From CAYXOX01 sp964466745 (GTDB taxonomy: Bacteria; Pseudomonadota; Alphaproteobacteria; Rhodobacterales; Rhodobacteraceae), in assembly GCA_964466745.1 (NCBI GenBank), contig CAYXOX010000011.1, positions 1 through 45,039 on the forward strand: a DNA stretch of 45,039 bases. Reading direction: 5' to 3'. Position 1 is the first letter of the stretch. Each line of letters begins with the position of its first letter. Below, piece by piece: positions 15,725 through 21,634 of this stretch. The notes beneath the pieces are model-generated. The model did no database searches, was not told the origin of the DNA, and saw only the letters and a list, made by a program, of their open reading frames with translations. Both the position numbers and the translations under genes were made by a program.

Positions 15725-16602
15725 GCCACCGCCTCCCGAATGAGTCCATCCAGCGCCGGCGTGACGTATTCGAGATCGTCCTGGTCCTTGAGCGCCACAC
15801 CGATGGCTCGGGCGAAGGCCTCGGGCCACGGGGCGCCCTGGGCGTTCAGGAGCGTTGCGGCCTCGGCCCACTCCACCGTTTCGGCCACGCCGGGGGGCTT
15901 GGCCAGCGGCTCGCCCCGGAGCCGGCCCACCGCGCGCACCACCTGCCGGGCGGTCGCCTCGGCCACGGTGGAGGCGCGCATCATCACGATGGCGGCCTCG
16001 AGCTCGGGCTCGGGATAGCCGATCCAGTGGTAGACGCAGCGCCGCCGCAGGGCTTCGTGCAGCTCGCGCGTCCGGTTGGAGGTGAGCACCACCACCGGCG
16101 GCGTCTCCGCCCGCACGGTGCCGCGCTCGGGAATGGACACGGTGAAATCCGAAAGGAACTCGAGCAGGAACGCCTCGAACTCGTGGTCGGACCGGTCGAT
16201 CTCGTCGATCAGGAGCACGCGGTCCTGCGGGGCCTGCAGTGCCAGCAGCACCGGGCGCGCGATGAGGTATTCGTCGGCGTAGAGATTGACGTATCCATCG
16301 CCCGCCTGCCGGATCGCGAGCATCTGCCGCGGGAAGTTCCACTCGTACATCGCCGCAGCCGCGTCGATCCCCTCGTAGCACTGAAGCCGCACAAGCTCGC
16401 GTCCCAGCACCGAGGCCAACGCCTTGGCGGCCTCCGTCTTTCCGACGCCGGGTGCGCCCTCCAGCAGCAGCGGCTTGCCGAGGGCGAGTGCAAGATAGGC
16501 CGCCGTCGCGAGCTCGCCCGAGGCGAGATACTGCGCATCCCGCAGGCTGCCGGCCAGCGCTTCGGGCGTGTCGAGCCCTGGGGGTGTGCGTCGCACCGAC
16601 AT
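15721..16602 (-). CDS. MoxR-family AAA ATPase, CoxD-like
   Basis: A 293-residue AAA+ ATPase. Walker A is GAPGVGKTEAAKA, Walker B is VLLIDEIDR, sensor 1 is VVLTSNRTREL, and the arginine segment is RRRCVYHWIGYPE. YEGIDAAAAMYEWNFPRQ is a strongly conserved MoxR block in CoxD-like members. With the VWA protein it is expected to remodel the molybdenum hydroxylase so that its active site matures. The ATG at 16602 is chosen because the frame upstream is arginine- and glycine-rich; the ribosome-binding site is weak. A 127-bp GC-rich gap separates it from the large-subunit gene, the largest gap in this part of the cluster. Confidence 0.9.
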   Translation of the reverse strand: MSVRRTPPGLDTPEALAGSLRDAQYLASGELATAAYLALALGKPLLLEGAPGVGKTEAAKALASVLGRELVRLQCYEGIDAAAAMYEWNFPRQMLAIRQAGDGYVNLYADEYLIARPVLLALQAPQDRVLLIDEIDRSDHEFEAFLLEFLSDFTVSIPERGTVRAETPPVVVLTSNRTRELHEALRRRCVYHWIGYPEPELEAAIVMMRASTVAEATARQVVRAVGRLRGEPLAKPPGVAETVEWAEAATLLNAQGAPWPEAFARAIGVALKDQDDLEYVTPALDGLIREAVA

Positions 16603-16729
16603 CAGCGACAGGCGCCCCGGGCCCGGGCATCCCCTCCCGCGCCGGGCCGCCTTGCGGCACCGGCCCACCGGGCGGGCGCGGCGCACCCGGCTCGGCGCGC
16701 GCGGGCGCGGCGCGGGGTGGCCGGCCCGC

Positions 16730-17752
16730 TCACAGCCGCTTGCGCGGCTGAGCGCCGCCCATCGCCCGGATCCCGCGGAGCACCTTCTCGGGCGTCACCG
16801 GCAGATCGTCGATGCGCACGCCCACGGCGTCGTAGACGGCGTTGACCACGGCCGGCAGCACCGGGTTGGCGCACATCTCGCCCGGCCCCTTGCCGCCGAA
16901 GGGCCCGTCCTCGGCCGGGCGTTCGAGCACGCTGATGTCGTGGGGCGCGAGATCTCCCGGCCCCGGCATCAAGTAGCTGTTGAAATCCACAGGGCCGTGG
17001 GCGCGATCGGGGTAGTAGGGTTCGGTCGTCTCCCATGCGGCGTGGCTCATGCCCATCCAGGCACCGCCGCGCAGCTGTTGCTCGACAAGGCCGGGGTTGA
17101 GCGCACGGCCCACCTCGTAGGCCGACTTCATGTCGAGCACGGCCACCTCGCCCGTCTCGTCGTCCACCTCGACCTCCACCAGCATGGCGGCATGGGCGAA
17201 GGTGGACACGGGCGTCATCTCGCCGGTGTCCGGGTCCACCTCGGAAAGCGGGATGAGAAAGATCCCGCGCCCGGCGATGGTGCGCCCCTGCTTGAACTGC
17301 GCGGCCTGCGCGGCGGCCATGGTGGTGATCGAGCGAGACGGCGCGCCGGCGACATGGATGTTCCCCTTGCCGTCGGTCACGAGGTCGGCGGGATCCACCT
17401 CAAGCTCCTCGGCCGCCGCCTCCAGCATCACCGCACGCGCCTCCAGCGAGGCGCGGATCACCGCGTTGCCCATCCGGTGCGTGCCACGCGAGGCGAAGGA
17501 GCCCATGTCGTGCGGGCCGGTGTCGCTGTCGGCGGTGTCGACGTAGACATCGGCGATGGGCACGCCCAGCGTCTCCGCCGCGATCTGGCGGGTAACCGAT
17601 TTCATCCCCTGCCCGAGATCGATGGCCGAAAGCGCCACCGTGAACTTGCCGTCGGGGTTCGAATGCACGAGCGCCTGGCTGGGATCGCCGCCGAGGTTCA
17701 TGCCGATGGGGTAGTTGATCGCCGCGAAGCCGCGGCCGCGATGCAAGGCCAT
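16730..17752 (-). CDS. Molybdenum hydroxylase, molybdopterin-binding subunit, C-terminal half (separate gene)
   Basis: A 340-residue protein equal to the second molybdopterin-binding half of a xanthine-dehydrogenase-type large subunit. Blocks are RGRGFAAINYPIGMN (5-19), DLGQGMKSVTRQIAAETLGVP (44-64 in part), DTADSDTGPHDMGSFASRG (72-90) and GGKGPGEMCANP, which holds the catalytic Glu (Glu292). AGGAGG lies at 17761-17766, exactly 8 bases before the ATG, and the stop of the N-terminal half is 2 bases before the same ATG. This argues for a real two-gene arrangement with coupled translation rather than a frameshift. Nicotinate dehydrogenase of Eubacterium barkeri has its molybdopterin part split in the same general way. 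The hydroxylated substrate is unknown. Confidence 0.85.
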   Translation of the reverse strand: MALHRGRGFAAINYPIGMNLGGDPSQALVHSNPDGKFTVALSAIDLGQGMKSVTRQIAAETLGVPIADVYVDTADSDTGPHDMGSFASRGTHRMGNAVIRASLEARAVMLEAAAEELEVDPADLVTDGKGNIHVAGAPSRSITTMAAAQAAQFKQGRTIAGRGIFLIPLSEVDPDTGEMTPVSTFAHAAMLVEVEVDDETGEVAVLDMKSAYEVGRALNPGLVEQQLRGGAWMGMSHAAWETTEPYYPDRAHGPVDFNSYLMPGPGDLAPHDISVLERPAEDGPFGGKGPGEMCANPVLPAVVNAVYDAVGVRIDDLPVTPEKVLRGIRAMGGAQPRKRL

Positions 17753-17754
17753 GC

Positions 17755-19476
17755 TCAGCGCCTCCTGAAGCCCGAGAGGGAGGAAAAGCGCATTGCCCCG
17801 CTTCGCCGGGGAGCCTGCGGCGCCTCCGGAGGAGGCGGCGGCGCCGCAGCCGGGGCCGGGGCCGTTCGCGCAGCCGCCGCCGGACCAGGCGCTGCCGGTG
17901 CGGCGGGCGCTCGGGGAGCGGGGGCTGCGGGCCGGGGCGGCGTTGCGGGCGCGCTTGGCGCTCCGGGCGGCGGCGCCTGGCCGGCCCCGCCCTTGCGCGC
18001 GTAGCTCCCCGTATCGAACCCCTCGACATAGCCGTGCGTATCGGTGGCGGTATGGGGCGGCAGTGCCGCGCGCGCGCCACCGCCGCCGGTGAGCGAGGTG
18101 GCCGCCCGGCTCTCGGGCGCCAGCGCAATGCCCCCCTTCTCGGCCACCACCTGCGCGCACTCCACCAGAGCGCAGTTCTTGGCGAGGCGGCGATGGGCCT
18201 TCATGTCGCCGTCGCGGTAGGCGTTCAGGATCCGCAGGTCGATCGGGTTGAGGCCCACCGTTTCGGCGACCTTGTCCATGTGCGCCTCGATCGCGAAATC
18301 GCAGCCGGTGATCCCGAAGCCCCGCATGGCCGTGGCCGGCGTGCGGTTGGTGTAGACGCAGTAGACATCGGCCGAGACGTTGGGGATGGTATACGGCCCC
18401 GGAAGATGGCCCACCGCCTTGATGATGGCGTAGGACGACAGCCGCGTGTAGGCGCCGGCGTCGAAATAGCCGGTGAACTTGCGCGCCACGATCCGGCCGT
18501 CGGCCATGACCCCGTCGGTGATGTACCACCGCTCCGCGCCGCGCGGCGCGCCGACCTGCATCTCCTCCTCGCGGTCCCAGGCGAACTTGCAGGGCCGCCC
18601 GGTGAGCATCGCGCCGAGGATCGCCAGCGGCTCGTGGATCGAATCCACCTTGCCTCCGAAGCCGCCGCCCACCGTGCCCCCGATGAAATGCAGCCGCGAG
18701 GACGGCGCGTTGAGCACCTTGGCCGCCGTGCCCAAGGAGAAGAAGAGCGCCTGTGTAGAGGTATAGCAGACATAGCGCCCGTTCTGCTCGGGGGCCGCGA
18801 TGGCGCCGCATGTCTCCATCGGCGCCTGCTCGATCGGCGACATCTGGTAGCGCCCCTCGACCACGTGATCGGCGCCGCGCAGCGCCGCCTCGACATCGCC
18901 GAAACGCAGTTTCTGGTGATCGTACTTCCCGTGGTAGATGAACTTGTTGCCCGGATAGACCTCGCAGACGGTGGGCGCGCCGGGGGCGATGGCCTCCTCC
19001 ACGTCAAGCACATGGGGCAGCGGCTCCCACTCCAAGCGCACCGCCTCCGCAGCCGCGCGGGCCTGCGCCTCGCTCTCCGCGATCACCGCCGCCACGGGCT
19101 CGCCGCGGTAGGCGACCTTCGTCTCCGAAAGCACCGGCTCGTCGTCGATCCCGAAATCGAGCAGGCTCAGCAGAGTGTTGAGGTTGGTGGGCACATCGCG
19201 CCCGGTGAGCACGCGCACGACCCCGGGCATGGCCTCGGCCGCCGAGGTATCGATCCGCCGGATGCGGGCGTGGTGATGGGGCGAGCGCGCGCAGCGGATG
19301 TGCAGCAACCCCTCGAAGAGATGATCGTCGAAGAAGGGAGAGCGCCCGGTGACATGGCCCTCGATATCCTGCCGGCGGATGCGCTTGCCGATCTCGTTGA
19401 GATCCTCGCGCCGTTCGTCGGCGAAGAATTCCTTGCGCAGTTCGAAGCCGCCCGTGGCCGATATGCTCTCGCTCAT
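17755..19476 (-). CDS. Molybdenum hydroxylase, molybdopterin-binding subunit, N-terminal half, with Ala/Pro-rich tail
   Basis: A 573-residue protein matching the first part of xanthine-dehydrogenase/aldehyde-oxidase large subunits: the a/b hammerhead domain (about 35-150), then the first molybdopterin-binding part with GGTVGGGFGGK (267-276) and TAMRGFGITGCDFAIE (382-397). The AMRGFG motif is of the xanthine-dehydrogenase type; the CO-dehydrogenase motifs AYRCSFR and AYRGAGR are absent. After residue about 494 comes a tail of some 65 residues of almost only Ala and Pro, ending RFSSLSGFRRR. The C-terminal half continues in the next gene. The start overlaps the 2Fe-2S subunit stop (ATGA). The tail resembles flexible Ala/Pro linkers of multidomain enzymes and may tether the two halves. 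Confidence 0.85.
   Translation of the reverse strand: MSESISATGGFELRKEFFADERREDLNEIGKRIRRQDIEGHVTGRSPFFDDHLFEGLLHIRCARSPHHHARIRRIDTSAAEAMPGVVRVLTGRDVPTNLNTLLSLLDFGIDDEPVLSETKVAYRGEPVAAVIAESEAQARAAAEAVRLEWEPLPHVLDVEEAIAPGAPTVCEVYPGNKFIYHGKYDHQKLRFGDVEAALRGADHVVEGRYQMSPIEQAPMETCGAIAAPEQNGRYVCYTSTQALFFSLGTAAKVLNAPSSRLHFIGGTVGGGFGGKVDSIHEPLAILGAMLTGRPCKFAWDREEEMQVGAPRGAERWYITDGVMADGRIVARKFTGYFDAGAYTRLSSYAIIKAVGHLPGPYTIPNVSADVYCVYTNRTPATAMRGFGITGCDFAIEAHMDKVAETVGLNPIDLRILNAYRDGDMKAHRRLAKNCALVECAQVVAEKGGIALAPESRAATSLTGGGGARAALPPHTATDTHGYVEGFDTGSYARKGGAGQAPPPGAPSAPATPPRPAAPAPRAPAAPAAPGPAAAARTAPAPAAAPPPPPEAPQAPRRSGAMRFSSLSGFRRR
17761..17766 (-). promoter_or_regulatory. Shine-Dalgarno sequence that decides the start of the split subunit's second half
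   Basis: AGGAGG on the minus strand, 8 bases before the ATG at 17752 and inside the last codons of the first half. A perfect anti-16S match at ideal spacing is unlikely by chance at the very point where the large subunit is interrupted. Confidence 0.75.
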
Positions 19477-19949
19477 GCCGAGGCCCTCCCCGCGGCGACC
19501 GAGAGAACGGCCGCGATGATCGGCTCGTAGCCCGTGCAGCGGCACAGGTTCCCGGAGATCGCCTCGATCACCTCCTCGCGGCTCGGCGAGGGATTGCGGT
19601 CGAGCAGCGCACGCGCCGAAACGAGCATGCCGGGGGTGCAGTACCCGCACTGGGCGGCGAAATGGTCCATGAAGGCCTCCTGCAGCGGGTCGAGCGCGGC
19701 GCCGCGGGCAAGGCCCGCGGCCGTGCCCACGGCGCATCCCTCGACCGTTTCGGCCAGCACGAGGCAGGCGAGCCGGGTCTCGCCGTCCACCGTCACGGTA
19801 CAGGCGCCGCAGGTGCCCTGCCCGCAGCCGTATTTCGGGGAGAGATCGCCCACCCCGCGGCGCAGCAGATCGAGCAGGTTCTGGCCGGGCTCGACGAAGG
19901 CGGCCTTCTCGGCGCCGTTGAGGGTGAAGGAAACCGGTGTCTTGGCCAT
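19473..19949 (-). CDS. Molybdenum hydroxylase, 2Fe-2S subunit
   Basis: A 158-residue iron-sulfur subunit that carries electrons from molybdenum to FAD. The plant-type ferredoxin cluster is YGCGQGTCGACTVTVDG with the fourth Cys in RLACLV. The helical domain cluster is AAQCGYCTPGM and NLCRCTGYEPI. All eight cysteines are present and length is normal for the family. Its start overlaps the FAD-subunit stop by one base (TGATG), and its stop overlaps the large-subunit start (ATGA), so the subunits are translated as a coupled set. Confidence 0.95.
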   Translation of the reverse strand: MAKTPVSFTLNGAEKAAFVEPGQNLLDLLRRGVGDLSPKYGCGQGTCGACTVTVDGETRLACLVLAETVEGCAVGTAAGLARGAALDPLQEAFMDHFAAQCGYCTPGMLVSARALLDRNPSPSREEVIEAISGNLCRCTGYEPIIAAVLSVAAGRASA

Positions 19950-20749
19950 CAGGCGCGCTCCATGTCTTCCAGAAGGCGGCGCAGGTGCACGCCGGCCACT
20001 TCGCCGCGGTACCAGCCCGAAGCAATCGCGTCGGTGGGCGGGGAGAGCCCCTGCACCGCGGCCTCGGCCGCGCGCGCGATGGTGGCCGCGTCCAGCGCCT
20101 GTCCTTCCAGCGCGCGCTCCACGGCCTCGCCCCGGCGAGGCCCCTCGCCCATGGCGCCCCAGCCGACACGGGCGCCGCGGATGCGCCCGCCCTCGCGCGG
20201 CGCCAGAACCGCCACGGAGAGGATCGAAACGCCTTTCGGCTTCACGCGGGAGACCTTGCGGAAGGCAAAGCTGCCCGGCCTCGGGCGCGACAGATCGATC
20301 CGCGCGGCCAGGCCGGTGCCATGGGCACGGTCGCGCAGGAGGTCCTCCACCGGGCGCGCAGCGCCGCCATCGGCCATGGACACCCGCGCCCCGAGCGCGA
20401 TGAGCGCCGCGGCGAAATCGCCGTAGGGGTGCGGTGCGAAGAGGTTACCGCCGATGGTGCCCATGTTGCGCACCTGGGGCCCGCCGATCAGCCGCGCAAC
20501 GGGGTGGAGGAAATCAAGCTCCCGGCTGGCAAGGATCGCCGCCATCGTCACGCCCGCACCCAGGCTCACCGCATCGCCGGAGGCGCGGATCGCGGCGTAA
20601 TCTGGATCGGTGGTGCGCAGAAGCCGCGCCGGCATCCTCCCGGCGTTGACCTCGCGCATGACCACCGTGCCCCCGCCCATGAACACGGCATCGCGCCCCA
20701 TGGCGCGGGAGGCTTCGAGAAGCGTCGGATAGGTTTCGACCCTGGTCAT
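19949..20749 (-). CDS. Molybdenum hydroxylase, FAD-binding subunit
   Basis: A 266-residue FAD subunit (CoxM/XdhB type). The pyrophosphate-binding motifs are VFMGGGTVVMREVNAG near the N-terminus and NMGTIGGNLFAPHPYGD near residue 100. The C-terminal CO_deh_flav_C part includes SFAFRKVSRVKPKGVSILSVA. The start at 20749 overlaps the upstream SRPBCC stop by 4 bp; the frame runs further back but without family residues. It would hand electrons to an acceptor. The genes include no NAD-specific reductase, so quinone is a reasonable guess. Confidence 0.92.
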   Translation of the reverse strand: MTRVETYPTLLEASRAMGRDAVFMGGGTVVMREVNAGRMPARLLRTTDPDYAAIRASGDAVSLGAGVTMAAILASRELDFLHPVARLIGGPQVRNMGTIGGNLFAPHPYGDFAAALIALGARVSMADGGAARPVEDLLRDRAHGTGLAARIDLSRPRPGSFAFRKVSRVKPKGVSILSVAVLAPREGGRIRGARVGWGAMGEGPRRGEAVERALEGQALDAATIARAAEAAVQGLSPPTDAIASGWYRGEVAGVHLRRLLEDMERA

Positions 20750-21192
20750 GCGTCCTCGAGCCCCATGTGCACGCGGATCGCGTCGAACCCGCCCTGGTAG
20801 ATGTTCTCGCCCACCATGCGGCCCAACTCCTCCTCGCGGCCCGCGGGCGTATCGAAGCGGCTTTCCCAATGCCAGAAGGTGGCATCGGTATCGGTCACCG
20901 GGGCAAGCCTTACATGGGCGACGTAGTTGAGGAGCGGCACGGGCGTGTCGAGCAGGCAGTAGCTGAAGGCCATGTCGGCGTCAGAGAGCGTGAGCAGCTG
21001 CTCGCGCAGCTCCGATCCGTCGGCGAGATGGAAGCGCCGCACGCATCCCACCCTGTCTACCGGCCAGCCGCGCTCGATGGCGCTGTCGGCGACCGCCGGG
21101 TGCCAGCGGTCGTGCCCGTTGAAGTCGCGCAGAACCTCCCACACGTCCTCGACCGGGGCGGGAAGAACCGTGCTCTTGACGACGTGCACCAC
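20746..21192 (-). CDS. SRPBCC-family protein (second of a tandem pair), possible CoxG-like factor
   Basis: A 148-residue START/Bet-v-1-like lipid-pocket protein. It reads VKSTVLPAPVEDVWEVLRDFNG then DRVGCVRRFHLADG and LREQLLTLSDADMAFSY. The start is set at GTG 21192, 4 bases after the stop of its paralogue; a second GTG at 21189 is equally possible and the ribosome-binding site is weak. The stop overlaps the FAD-subunit start. CoxG, an SRPBCC protein of CO dehydrogenase operons, links that enzyme to the membrane quinone pool; the same place in the operon suggests a like role here. That role is inference. Confidence 0.8.
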   Translation of the reverse strand: MVHVVKSTVLPAPVEDVWEVLRDFNGHDRWHPAVADSAIERGWPVDRVGCVRRFHLADGSELREQLLTLSDADMAFSYCLLDTPVPLLNYVAHVRLAPVTDTDATFWHWESRFDTPAGREEELGRMVGENIYQGGFDAIRVHMGLEDA

Positions 21193-21196
21193 CGGA

Positions 21197-21634
21197 TCAG
21201 GCCGCCAGCTGCCGCTTGAGCGCCGAGAACCCGGCCTGGAAGACATCCGTGCCGATGCCCGTCACCAGCCCCTCCGCATCGTCGGCCGCGCAGTCGAACT
21301 CGGCCGTCCACTCGGCGAAGCACCTGTCGCCGTCGGTGATGGGCGTGAGGCGCAGCGTGGCCACGTAATCGGTGAGCGGCATGGGGCTCTCGAGGATCGC
21401 GTAGGTGCAGAACATGTCGTAATCGCTGAGGCCGAGGAGTTTCTCGCGGATTCGGTCGCCGTTCTGAAGGTGGAAGTCGCGCACGCAGCCCACCCTGTCG
21501 GAAGGCTCGCCGTTCTCGATGCGGCTGTCCCGGATGCGCGGGTGCCAACGGGGCAAGCCGTTGAAGTCGCGCACCCGTTCCCAGACCCGGGAGGCCGGCG
21601 CATCGATCACCGAGGAGATGTAGACGCGGGGCAC
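21197..21634 (-). CDS. SRPBCC-family protein (first of a tandem pair)
   Basis: A 145-residue SRPBCC protein clearly paralogous to its neighbour: both share the pattern F-N-G-x2-R-W-H-P, then DRVGCVR-x-FHL-x(D/N)G, then RE-x-LL-x-LSD-x-D. The start is GTG at 21634, which overlaps the flotillin stop (TAGTG) and has GGAGGG in front. Tandem duplication followed by divergence suggests two ligands, two partners or a heterodimer. It lies between the flotillin and the hydroxylase subunits, which fits a link between a membrane platform and the enzyme. Confidence 0.8.
   Translation of the reverse strand: MPRVYISSVIDAPASRVWERVRDFNGLPRWHPRIRDSRIENGEPSDRVGCVRDFHLQNGDRIREKLLGLSDYDMFCTYAILESPMPLTDYVATLRLTPITDGDRCFAEWTAEFDCAADDAEGLVTGIGTDVFQAGFSALKRQLAA

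Noticed and set aside
17755..18000. A neighbouring frame through the Ala/Pro-rich tail has very high G+C at third positions, which could mean a frameshift in one continuous large-subunit gene
   Set aside because: Ala and Pro codons have C at their second base, so the shifted frame gets G or C at its third base automatically. The shifted frame gives random-looking protein, whereas the used frame gives a typical Ala/Pro linker and a clean end, and the second half has its own AGGAGG.
16730..19949. Aerobic CO dehydrogenase (coxSLM)
   Set aside because: The operon resembles cox operons, but the large subunit has AMRGFG where CO dehydrogenases have AYRCSFR or AYRGAGR. It is better called a xanthine-dehydrogenase-type hydroxylase of unknown substrate.
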